From Hyphomonadaceae bacterium (lineage in GTDB: Bacteria > Pseudomonadota > Alphaproteobacteria > Caulobacterales > Aquidulcibacteraceae), in contig JAEUMQ010000014.1 in the NCBI GenBank assembly GCA_016791425.1, forward strand, positions 1 to 64,000: 64,000 nucleotides of DNA, written 5' to 3'. Both the position numbers and the translations under genes were made by a program. The notes beneath the pieces are model-generated. The model ran no database searches. It had not been told where the DNA came from and saw only the letters and a program-made list of their open reading frames with translations. This document shows, in pieces, positions 9,793 through 16,751 of the stretch (positions within the stretch are counted from its first letter, which is position 1; each line of letters begins with the position of its first letter).

Positions 9793-9924
9793 TCACATGT
9801 CGCGCATGTGCGGCGACACGAAGTTCTCTTTGAAAATCGGATCCCAAACACCGAGCGTGACTTCGCTCGCGGGCCCCAGGTCGGTCACGGTCTCGTCGTG
9901 ATCCAGGTCTTCGTGGGCTTCCAT
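9793..9924 (-). CDS. Lasso peptide precursor 2 (43 aa)
   Basis: A 43-codon gene, MEAHEDLDHDETVTDLG then PASEVTL, followed by the predicted core GVWDPIFKENFVSPHMRDM. The leader carries the proteobacterial lasso pattern DLGxASxxT with Thr at position -2 relative to the core. Gly1 and Glu9 of the core fit a nine-residue macrolactam, leaving a 10-residue loop and tail (NFVSPHMRDM). AGGAGC precedes the ATG by a normal spacing. Adjacent B, C and isopeptidase genes and a paralogous precursor 63 bases upstream make the call strong. Processing site, ring size and threading are inferred, not shown. Confidence 0.9.
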   Translation of the reverse strand: MEAHEDLDHDETVTDLGPASEVTLGVWDPIFKENFVSPHMRDM

Positions 9925-9987
9925 CTCAGAGCTCCTTCAGAAGTTGGTCCGCGGCGCAAACGACGACGTCCGCGCCGCAGAGGCCGA

Positions 9988-10113
9988 TCAGAAGTCGCGC
10001 GCTTGCGGCGTGACGAGGTTTTCCTTCTTCACGGGATCGTAGATCCCTTGCGTCACTTCCGTCGCAGCGCCGAGGTCCACGATGTCTTCTTGGCGTTCGA
10101 TATCTTCACGCAT
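9988..10113 (-). CDS. Lasso peptide precursor 1 (41 aa)
   Basis: A 41-codon gene: MREDIERQEDIVDLG then AATEVTQ, and the predicted core GIYDPVKKENLVTPQARDF. Leader motif DLGAATEVT places Thr at -2. The core is 19 residues, as in precursor 2, with shared positions G1, D4, P5, K8, E9, N10, V12, P14, R17 and D18, so the two are recent paralogs with variable positions 2, 3, 6, 7, 11 and the tail. A GGAGAG ribosome-binding site lies seven bases or so before the ATG. It is the first gene of the A1-A2-B-C minus-strand unit, downstream of a 108-base promoter region. Confidence 0.9.
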   Translation of the reverse strand: MREDIERQEDIVDLGAATEVTQGIYDPVKKENLVTPQARDF

Positions 10114-10221
10114 TGCACTCTCCATTCACCGCATGACCTTGCGGCGCGTAGAGTGTGCTGCGGCCCAGCAAGATTTGGGGGACAATCTGGTTAAAGATTT
10201 CGTTGGAAGTTTTAAGACGCT
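10114..10221 (-). promoter_or_regulatory. Promoter region of the lasso precursor operon
   Basis: The 108 bases between the GntR stop and the first precursor hold the only non-coding space where a lasso-operon promoter can sit. On the minus strand the 10-mer CGAAATCTTT occurs at 10193-10202 and is repeated upstream of luxR1 (13331-13340). Just downstream, AGATTGTCCCCCAAATCT has five-base inverted ends. No clear -35/-10 pair is visible. The site may bind the GntR protein encoded just upstream or an autoinducer-responsive regulator; both are inference. Confidence 0.4.
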
Positions 10222-10833
10222 TCAACCGCCATTATTGGGCATCGCCTTGGCGTGCGCCGCACTTCTTATCACGGCGCAATGACTGATGCGCCGGTCAAAA
10301 TATCTGCGCAGCTTATTAGCGAGTACAGCGCCGCCGCGATCAAGTGAGGCGACGATCTGATTCAACTCCTCATGAGCGCCCGGCAGCGCGTCAGTTTCAG
10401 CGCGCAGCGCCTGCTGAAGACGCTCATCGGCGGAGCGGCCAGCACGCCGGGCCTCGGTGTTGGCGTTGCGATCGATATGGCCCATCATCGCCAAATAGGC
10501 GGCGGCATAGTCAGTGTCCGGCGACAGCGCCGAGGGGGATTCCGGCGCATATGATTGCAACGCCCACTTCGTCAGGTGTTGACGCCACTGATAAAGCTCA
10601 CGCAGCTCTCGCTCCGACCAAAACGCCACTTGATATATCCGCGACGTATTCAGTCTGACGAGGCGCTCTGCGGCCAGTATGGCCAACGCATACCGAACCG
10701 GCGTGGCACTCACGCCAAACTGAGAAGCAAGCTTGTCAATGTCGAGACGTTGCAGGGTCACAAGCTCGCCCGACAAGATTGCTTGTTTTATCTCCTGATA
10801 GACGCGTTCGCCGGGACGCGGATCAAGCGCCAT
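10222..10833 (-). CDS. GntR-family transcriptional regulator
   Basis: About 203 residues: an N-terminal winged helix (VYQEIKQAILSG ... LDIDKLASQFGVSATPVRYALAILAAERLVRL) and an all-helical C-terminal effector domain resembling FCD. The frame opens at 10860, but ATG at 10833 is preferred: it follows GGGGTGGGG and gives a normal short tail before the helix-turn-helix. It overlaps the end of the dioxygenase gene by 11 bases, so it is translationally coupled to luxI and the dioxygenase. Position immediately upstream of the precursors suggests it controls them; the effector is unknown. Confidence 0.82.
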   Translation of the reverse strand: MALDPRPGERVYQEIKQAILSGELVTLQRLDIDKLASQFGVSATPVRYALAILAAERLVRLNTSRIYQVAFWSERELRELYQWRQHLTKWALQSYAPESPSALSPDTDYAAAYLAMMGHIDRNANTEARRAGRSADERLQQALRAETDALPGAHEELNQIVASLDRGGAVLANKLRRYFDRRISHCAVIRSAAHAKAMPNNGG

Positions 10834-11722
10834 CCCCACCCCGTGTGTCGCTCGCGGCATAGTGCGCTTTGAGCTGCGCCTCGATCTCCGGTGTCAGCGC
10901 ATCAACGTGCGGCATGAACCCACGCCGCTCCCGCAGGTAGTTGATCGGATCCTGCCCTTCCCAGCCGCCAAGATTGGGCCGGTGAATGCGATAGCCGATG
11001 AGCTGTTGGAGATCTGTCGGAAAGGAAGCTGCGACCTCGCGCGGATAAGCCAGAAATTGATTCTCATACGTCTTGAGCCATCCCAAGCAGTAACTGACGA
11101 TGATTCCGGTGCGTGGGAGCGCGGTGAGGTTCTGGCCTGCGCCGTGCGTGAGCGAGCCCAGGAAGAGGAGCGCCGAGCCTGCCTTCATGGCGCCGGGCAC
11201 ACTTTCGGCGGGATCGACACCGCGATCCAGCGCCGCGCGGTGGCTACCCTTCCAAAGCCGCGTCGCGCCATTTTCCTCGGTGAAGTCGCTCACGGCCCAC
11301 ATGACGTTCAAGAGCCAGTGTTTGCCGCCGGTGGGCCACGACCACATCTCTTCATCGCGGTGAGGCGCTTGGGGCCGCTCTTGACCATGGACCCGCACGG
11401 CTTGCGTCAAATTGAGCTGGATGCAGTCGCAGTTCGGTTTGAGCAATGCCTCCGCGATCGCCAAAATGTAGGGGTCCATGACCAAATCGCGCGCGCTTGG
11501 CGCCTTCGAGAGAAGCCCGCCGACGCGCGTCGTATTCCAACCGTAGAAATCGCCTTCGCACCTGGGCGTCGCTTCGAGCCAAGGCTCGAGCTCCTCCGCG
11601 AGCCTGCGGCAGCGGCGCTCGTCAAGCCGGTTTTCAAGTACGACAAATCCGTCGCGCTCCAGGATCGACAAATGATCCTGATCTGCCGGCGAAAACGGCA
11701 CGACGTTCGAAGCTTTCATCAT
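10823..11722 (-). CDS. Phytanoyl-CoA dioxygenase (PhyH)-like Fe(II)/2-oxoglutarate oxygenase
   Basis: A 299-residue double-stranded beta-helix oxygenase. The metal ligands are visible as His121-x-Asp123 (APHRDEEMW) and His193 (LTHGAGQN), with Arg204 a likely 2-oxoglutarate anchor. The ATG at 11722 follows AAGGAG at good spacing, and that ribosome-binding site overlaps the luxI stop, so it is coupled to luxI. It might hydroxylate the lasso core or a signal-related small molecule; the family is broad and the substrate cannot be told from sequence. Confidence 0.85.
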   Translation of the reverse strand: MMKASNVVPFSPADQDHLSILERDGFVVLENRLDERRCRRLAEELEPWLEATPRCEGDFYGWNTTRVGGLLSKAPSARDLVMDPYILAIAEALLKPNCDCIQLNLTQAVRVHGQERPQAPHRDEEMWSWPTGGKHWLLNVMWAVSDFTEENGATRLWKGSHRAALDRGVDPAESVPGAMKAGSALLFLGSLTHGAGQNLTALPRTGIIVSYCLGWLKTYENQFLAYPREVAASFPTDLQQLIGYRIHRPNLGGWEGQDPINYLRERRGFMPHVDALTPEIEAQLKAHYAASDTRGGDGA

Positions 11723-11734
11723 GGTGTTTCTCCT

Positions 11735-12364
11735 TCAGGCCGCCTGAGTGACATCGCCGCCGAGAAATCGGGTGACCGGCGCCTTGATGCCGTTGCGCTG
11801 GCGCACGCGCTTCAAGCCTTGCTGATCGATCGACGCGACAAAAGCCGTGAGACGATCTCCGCCGACACGGCGCGATCGGCCTAGCGGCGCCACATCCCAG
11901 CCCGCCCTTGCCGCGAGCGGCGTGAGCGCTGCGCTCGCAACAAAGGTGACGCGCTCGGTGCCGAAGATAAGCGCAGTCTCCATGATGCCGGCGATGATGC
12001 GGGCGAGCAGATCGTGGCGCGGCTGGCCGTGTGCCGTATCGGGTGCAGGACAAAACCGCGTCGCTTCCCACACATCGGGCCCTGCGGGCGGGTCGCCATC
12101 GCACAGGAAGCGGAAGTGATCGGCCAAAAGATGTGGTCGATCGGTCTGCAGGAGGCGCGCTGAGCCCATAACCGGGGCGCGCGGCGCCGCCGCTTCGATA
12201 AGATAGATCGCCTCCGGGCAATCGTACGAGTCGATCTCGATGCCGGCGCTTTCCTCCAGGCGCCATTTCATCTGATCGATGAATACCTCTTTGCGCTGGC
12301 GATGCATCTCCATCAGCGCGTGGTGATAATGGCGCCGGTTTTCAGCGGTGATGATGTGGATCAT
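11735..12364 (-). CDS. luxI: Acyl-homoserine-lactone synthase (LuxI family)
   Basis: A 209-residue LuxI-type enzyme that makes acyl-homoserine lactone from S-adenosylmethionine and an acyl donor. Conserved features are the N-terminal RxxVF segment (HRQRKEVFIDQMKWRL), the acidic pair in IEIDSYDCPEAIYLI, GSARLLQT and the WEATRFC block. ATG at 12364 (MIHIIT) is chosen over the upstream ATG at 12421, because the family begins here, GGAG lies just before it, and the upstream start would sit on the lux-box palindrome. It heads a minus-strand unit with the dioxygenase and GntR genes. Confidence 0.92.
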   Translation of the reverse strand: MIHIITAENRRHYHHALMEMHRQRKEVFIDQMKWRLEESAGIEIDSYDCPEAIYLIEAAAPRAPVMGSARLLQTDRPHLLADHFRFLCDGDPPAGPDVWEATRFCPAPDTAHGQPRHDLLARIIAGIMETALIFGTERVTFVASAALTPLAARAGWDVAPLGRSRRVGGDRLTAFVASIDQQGLKRVRQRNGIKAPVTRFLGGDVTQAA

Positions 12365-12420
12365 GGGGGCTCCGGTCGTCAAAGGGACGGCCAGAGCATG
12401 CGGATTTCGAGCCGGTCGCA

Positions 12421-12442
12421 AATAGGCACGGACGTGCCTATT
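12421..12442 (-). promoter_or_regulatory. Candidate lux box (perfect 10+2+10 palindrome)
   Basis: AATAGGCACG-GA-CGTGCCTATT reads as a perfect 10-base inverted repeat with a two-base spacer, 57 bases upstream of the luxI start. Length, symmetry and position match LuxR-type operators that autoinduce luxI. On the minus strand a TTGCGA just after it could act as a -35. A second shorter palindrome, GATCACGTGATC at 12453-12464, lies between it and the luxR1 stop. Confidence 0.78.
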
Positions 12443-12467
12443 GACAGGGCCGGATCACGTGATCTCA

Positions 12468-13193
12468 TCACACATCTTCGAGCCTGATCTGCCCGTCTTT
12501 GAGCGCGCGCACGAACGCCTGCACGCGGCTTGCGACGCCATATTTGTGCATCGCGCGGCGGACGATGTTGTGCACCGTGTGCTCGCTAAGCCCCAGGATC
12601 ACGGCCATGTCGCCATCGTCCTTGCCTTGGCCCAACAGCTGTACACATTCACGCTCTCGTGGGCTTAAGACGGGCTTCGCAGGTATCCCCGCAAGACGCA
12701 GTCGCCGCGCGCATTCGTGTGCATAGACGCCGTACCAAGTGGCTTTCTGCGCATTGAGCGGATCAACACCATCTGGCCCAATGACCAGCGAGCAAGAGGC
12801 CGGCAATGCGTCGGGCGCATGGATGGGAATAGTGATCCCATCGACGAGGCCTGCTTCGGCGGCTTCGTTCAATATCCGAACTTGATCGGCCGCAAGGCCG
12901 GCGCGAAAGACGCGGTCGCTCCACTGAAATGGGAGAGTCTGACGTCTGGCCCGCCAATAGACTGGATCGCGCTTCGCATAGTTCTGGTCACTGAAGCGCT
13001 GCAGCCATGGAAGCGGATAGTCCACCATCATCACCGCTTCCGCGGGCGGGCGCAGCGGATCGACATGAGAGGCGCATGCGGCATGTGTGAAGCCGAGTTC
13101 GCGGATTTCGCGCATGAACGCGGCATGAAGTTCTTCAACGCTCGTGGCGCGATCGCAGACTTCTGCGAACGCCCAATTGATCCGGGCTTGCAT
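12468..13193 (-). CDS. luxR: LuxR-family quorum-sensing regulator 1
   Basis: A 241-residue LuxR protein. The autoinducer-binding domain (about 15-165) keeps the signature Tyr, Asp-Pro and Trp residues (NYAKRDPVYWRA ... PFQWSD) and GLVDGITIPIH; the C-terminal GerE helix-turn-helix starts at LSPRERECVQLL. Both features favour a true AHL receptor. It lies just upstream of luxI on the same strand with the lux box between them, so it is the likely cognate receptor. Confidence 0.9.
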   Translation of the reverse strand: MQARINWAFAEVCDRATSVEELHAAFMREIRELGFTHAACASHVDPLRPPAEAVMMVDYPLPWLQRFSDQNYAKRDPVYWRARRQTLPFQWSDRVFRAGLAADQVRILNEAAEAGLVDGITIPIHAPDALPASCSLVIGPDGVDPLNAQKATWYGVYAHECARRLRLAGIPAKPVLSPRERECVQLLGQGKDDGDMAVILGLSEHTVHNIVRRAMHKYGVASRVQAFVRALKDGQIRLEDV

Positions 13194-13307
13194 GTGATCC
13201 TCCTCGCCCCAACAACTTTAGATGGCGAGGAGTGATCGAAGACAAGCGCGAGCGTGACGATTACGCGACAAAATCTCCGTTATGGGTGCAACGTGAATAT
13301 CGTTTGA

Positions 13308-13339
13308 GAAATCTTCACCACGATTTTGGGAAAGATTTC
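13308..13339 (-). promoter_or_regulatory. Inverted repeat upstream of luxR1
   Basis: GAAATCTT at 13308-13315 and AAGATTTC at 13332-13339 form a perfect eight-base inverted repeat separated by 16 bases, in the 163-base gap between luxR2 and luxR1. The right arm includes the 10-mer AAAGATTTCG also found upstream of the lasso precursors. It could be an operator for luxR1 or a terminator of luxR2; the lack of a clean U tract favours an operator. Confidence 0.4.
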
Positions 13340-13356
13340 GAGGGTCGGCTCAGGTC

Positions 13357-14091
13357 TCAAGCGATCGGTTTGATCTGGCCAGAACTGATTGCACGCGCCA
13401 CGGCCTGAATGCGTGTGCTCGCACCCAAGCGTACCCGCGCGCGCTCAATATGGCGCCGGACCGTGGCGACGCTAAGCCCCAGCCCTTGCGCAATCTCAGC
13501 ATCGAGGAGACCACTGGCGCAAAGCTCAAGGCATTGCCGCTCGCGCCGGTGTAGCTCTGCGAAACGGGGCGCCGATGCGATGCACATCTCTGCCGCGCGG
13601 TGATGCACGACCACATTGATCAATTTGCCGGCGGAATACACTTCTTCCGGCATGTCCGGCTCGCTCGTCACCAAGGAGGCGGATGCGCGACGCGGAAGAA
13701 TCGAGGCCAGCTTATGGGTGCGCCCATGGCGGAGCCCGAATTCGCGCGCCTCATTGAGGATACGGCGCTGACGCCAAGACAATGGCTGAAGAAACTCGGG
13801 GTCAGTCCAAACGAAGTCCCCACTCCCGGCCTCCGCCGCGCGATAGACCGGATCCACGAGGTGGTAACGCTGCGCTGAAAAGTGGGCGATCCATTCCTCG
13901 GGGTAGTTCTGGAATACATACGCCGCGTGATCGGGCCGCAACGGGTCGGCATGGACGCCGAGAGCCACGAAGGTGAATCCCATCTCAACCAAACGCTCTC
14001 GCCAAATACTTTCCAGTTCGAGCAACGTCGCCGCCGCATCGCACGCGGCGGCGAAGGCGATCATCTCGGCGCTGATGAGGTTTTCGCGCAT
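13357..14091 (-). CDS. LuxR-family quorum-sensing regulator 2
   Basis: A 244-residue LuxR protein beginning MRENLISAEM (ATG at 14091; the frame runs upstream to 14292 but the extra residues are not LuxR-like). It keeps RYHLVDPVYRA and the FVWTDP tryptophan of the ligand pocket, and a GerE domain from HRRERQCLELCASG. The segment after EFGLRHGR (THKL) departs from the usual GxTxPxH pattern, so ligand choice may differ from LuxR1. It is divergent from the traG-trb conjugation operon and may control it. Confidence 0.88.
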   Translation of the reverse strand: MRENLISAEMIAFAAACDAAATLLELESIWRERLVEMGFTFVALGVHADPLRPDHAAYVFQNYPEEWIAHFSAQRYHLVDPVYRAAEAGSGDFVWTDPEFLQPLSWRQRRILNEAREFGLRHGRTHKLASILPRRASASLVTSEPDMPEEVYSAGKLINVVVHHRAAEMCIASAPRFAELHRRERQCLELCASGLLDAEIAQGLGLSVATVRRHIERARVRLGASTRIQAVARAISSGQIKPIA

Positions 14092-14179
14092 GCAACTCGA
14101 AGTGTAGCCGATTTTGAACGCCACATCACCTGGCAAGCGCCGCCTTAATTGAGCGCTTAACACCAATGCGCGTGATGAA

Positions 14180-14193
14180 ACTCGCACGCGAGT
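14180..14193. promoter_or_regulatory. Palindrome in the luxR2-traG divergent region
   Basis: ACTCGC-AC-GCGAGT is a six-base perfect inverted repeat with a two-base centre, lying between the divergent luxR2 and traG starts. It has the geometry of a regulator site but not the sequence of the luxI lux box, and it is short for random exclusion in GC-rich DNA. Confidence 0.3.
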
Positions 14194-14271
14194 CGTCGCG
14201 GGTCGCGCGGCATGCCTCGATAGAGTTGCAACATGTGGCGCCATTAGGAATTGGGCGAGACGCTTCTGCTC

Positions 14272-16305
14272 ATGTGGGAGCGGACGTTTCATATGCGATT
14301 GGTGTGGGGCGGCATCGCCGCCGCTTCAATCAGCGTGCTTGCGTGCTTCGCCGCGACCCAGACATGCGCACGGACGTTCAACTACCAAGCAGCGCTCGGC
14401 AGGCCAGCCTTTGTATTCGGCTCGACGCCGATTTACGCACCCTTCTCGGTTCTGACCTGGTCGGAGCGCTGGAGCGCCAACTACCCGCGCGCCTTTGCGT
14501 TGCCGAAACTGTTCGTCTTCGTCGGTTTCCTATCGAGCGCGATGCTTGTGCTGCTCGCGCTGAAATCGCCCCATCCCAGCCAGCGGCCGTTCGGCGCAAA
14601 GAGCTGGGGCGGCCGCAAGGATGCACGCGAGGCCGGCCTCTTCGCTGAAGGCGGCATCATCATCGGCAAATTCGATGGCGAGATTCTCGCCTACGATGGC
14701 CCACATCACCTCTTGCTGACTGGCGGCACGCGCTCGGGCAAGACACGCGGCAGCGTCATCCCGACCTTGCTCGCCTGCCCGCATTCGATCCTCGTCTTGG
14801 ACTTGAAGGGCGAACTTCATTCCGGCGACACGCGCGTGGATTTTCCCGGCACAGCGGGTTGGCGCGCAAGGCTCGGCCCGGTGATCCGTTTTGCACCGAC
14901 CGAGGCAATCTCGGATCGCCTCAATCTCCTGGATACGATCCGGCCAGGCGCTCAAGAGGTGCGAGACGTTCAAAATCTCGTGGAGCTCATCGCCGACCCA
15001 TACGGCGACGGGCGTTTTCAGGAGTTTTGGGACCGCGCCGCCAAGCAAATCCTCGCCGGGCTGATCATTCACGTCGTGTACGCTGAGCCCCTTCCGAGCA
15101 AGACACTGGCGCGCGTATTCGAGTTGCTCGCCCGCTTCGACGACACCGTAAAGCTGATGGAGGCGACGCTCCATCGCAAGAACGAAGAAAGCGGCGAGCC
15201 TGAAACGCACCCCGAAGTAAAGCGCGCCGCCCACTCTTACGCCGCCTATCACGAGAAGTTACGCGCCGGCATCAAGGCGACAGCCGAGAGCTATCTCGGC
15301 CTCTTCGCCGATCCGCTCGTGCGCCAGAACACGGCGACATCGACCTTCCGCATTTCAGACCTCATGTGCGCCGACGAGCCGGTGACGCTTTATCTGTGCT
15401 GGCCGCCCAACGACGCCAAGCGAGTCAAACCGCTCATTCGCCTCGTCTTCGGTGCAGTCCTCCGCGTGCTGATGGAGCATCAAGAACGCGCCGCCGACGG
15501 ACGTGAAAAGAAGCGCAACCTTCTTCTTTTGCTCGACGAGTTTCCCCAACTCGGCAAGCTCGACGTGTTCGAGCAATCGATGGGCGCGATGGCCGGCTAT
15601 GGCCTCAAAGCCTATCTCGTCACCCAGTCACTGCATCAGGTCACGCAAGCCTATGGCCGCTATCACACGATTCTAGATAATTGCCAGATCGTCACGAGCT
15701 TTGCCGCAACCGATGTTGAAACAGCCGAGACGATCTCCAAGCTTGCCGGCGACATCTTTGAGATGCGTCCGCAAGAAACCTGGTCGGGCAAGCGCCAATT
15801 CTTCGGGCTTGACCACCGCGCAATCACGTATCGAGAAGAACGCCGCCCGCTGCTGCTATCGTCTGAGGTGCGCCGGCTCAGCGAAGGCGAGGAACTGATC
15901 TTCGTCACCGGCGCAAAGCCGTTACGCGCCCAGAAACTGCGTTACGACGAGGAGCCGATCTTTCGAACGCGGCTGCTGCCCGCCCCTGCGGAGGCGCGCC
16001 GGCGCACACTGCCTTCACCTTGGACCGGCATCTCGTCACTCGGCTTCGCGCAACGCCGAGCGCCCGACGCACCGCCAGGACGCGATGGCGCAATTGTTCG
16101 CGCCCTCACACAGAAAACGCCGCTGCGTTCGCGCCCAGCACCGGAACAACAACAGGGCGACCTCCTTTCTGCACTGGAAGCGAACCAACCAGATCAGAGC
16201 GGCGAGGCTGACCCCTCATCCGCCGCGCAAGCCGCGCCTCCAGCGTCCTCACGCTTTGCGTTGCGTCCGTCTTCCGCCGATTCCGCCAGCGAGGCCGGCT
16301 CATGA
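14272..16305 (+). CDS. traG: Type IV secretion coupling protein (TraG/VirD4)
   Basis: About 677 residues. Two N-terminal membrane segments (LVWGGIAAASISVLACFAAT and LFVFVGFLSSAMLVLLALKS) are followed by the Walker A LTGGTRSGKTRGSV, the VLDLKGEL block and Walker B LLLLDEFPQLGKLD. It delivers relaxase-DNA to the trb channel. The C-terminal 80 residues are Pro/Ala-rich and probably disordered. Starts at 14251 (TTG), 14272 or 14293 are all possible; 14272 is a compromise since no strong Shine-Dalgarno is seen. It overlaps the next gene by four bases and is first in the traG-trb operon. Confidence 0.93.
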   Translation: MWERTFHMRLVWGGIAAASISVLACFAATQTCARTFNYQAALGRPAFVFGSTPIYAPFSVLTWSERWSANYPRAFALPKLFVFVGFLSSAMLVLLALKSPHPSQRPFGAKSWGGRKDAREAGLFAEGGIIIGKFDGEILAYDGPHHLLLTGGTRSGKTRGSVIPTLLACPHSILVLDLKGELHSGDTRVDFPGTAGWRARLGPVIRFAPTEAISDRLNLLDTIRPGAQEVRDVQNLVELIADPYGDGRFQEFWDRAAKQILAGLIIHVVYAEPLPSKTLARVFELLARFDDTVKLMEATLHRKNEESGEPETHPEVKRAAHSYAAYHEKLRAGIKATAESYLGLFADPLVRQNTATSTFRISDLMCADEPVTLYLCWPPNDAKRVKPLIRLVFGAVLRVLMEHQERAADGREKKRNLLLLLDEFPQLGKLDVFEQSMGAMAGYGLKAYLVTQSLHQVTQAYGRYHTILDNCQIVTSFAATDVETAETISKLAGDIFEMRPQETWSGKRQFFGLDHRAITYREERRPLLLSSEVRRLSEGEELIFVTGAKPLRAQKLRYDEEPIFRTRLLPAPAEARRRTLPSPWTGISSLGFAQRRAPDAPPGRDGAIVRALTQKTPLRSRPAPEQQQGDLLSALEANQPDQSGEADPSSAAQAAPPASSRFALRPSSADSASEAGS

Positions 16306-16751
16306 CGGCCAGACCCAAAAAGAAGATCACGATCTATCTTGAGCACGATCTCGCGCGAGCGCTGGACTTGGAGGCTCGTCTCCGCGGACTGCCGACGACG
16401 CGCGCGGCGGCAGATGCGCTGCGCCGCATCTTCCTCGATGGAAAGGATGAAGCGGTCGCTGACACTGTGAAGATGCGTCTCGACCGCGTTGAAAAGCGCG
16501 AAGTAGTGCGCGAGCGCGAAATCGCCATCGTCAAGGAGACGCTGCTTCTCTTCATCCGAGTGTGGCTGGAGCACACGCCGCCGCCACGGGAGGAAACGCT
16601 CGACGCCACCAACGCTGTCGCCGAGCGGCGCTTTCAGTCCTTCCTTGAACTTCTCGCCGAGAGCATGGCGCCCGGTCAGACGCTCTTTCCCTACGCGGCC
16701 CACGGCCGCCGAGCAGACGCCGGCGCGCCCATGAATGGAGCGGCGGAATGA
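16302..16751 (+). CDS. Ribbon-helix-helix (CopG-like) protein of the conjugation operon
   Basis: A 149-residue protein with an N-terminal KKKITIYLEHDLARALDLEA strand-helix-helix typical of RHH DNA-binding proteins, then a coiled, charged segment (VEKREVVREREIAIVKE). The same gene commonly sits between traG and trbB in alphaproteobacterial conjugative modules. It overlaps both neighbours by four bases (ATGA). It could bind oriT-proximal DNA or autoregulate the operon. Confidence 0.78.
   Translation: MTARPKKKITIYLEHDLARALDLEARLRGLPTTRAAADALRRIFLDGKDEAVADTVKMRLDRVEKREVVREREIAIVKETLLLFIRVWLEHTPPPREETLDATNAVAERRFQSFLELLAESMAPGQTLFPYAAHGRRADAGAPMNGAAE

Noticed and set aside
10862-11884. Long + strand open frame opposite the dioxygenase
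   Set aside because: No domain or ribosome-binding site; antisense artefact of GC bias.
12365-12421. Upstream ATG at 12421 as luxI start
   Set aside because: It would add 19 residues unlike LuxI and place the start on the lux-box palindrome; MIHIIT at 12364 has a Shine-Dalgarno and family-like length.
12453-12464. GATCACGTGATC as a second lux box
   Set aside because: A perfect 12-base palindrome, but too short for the family and unlike the 22-base site; kept only as a note.
14092-14271. Lux-box copy like 12421-12442 before traG
   Set aside because: No AATAGGCAC-type arms found; only the unrelated ACTCGC palindrome.
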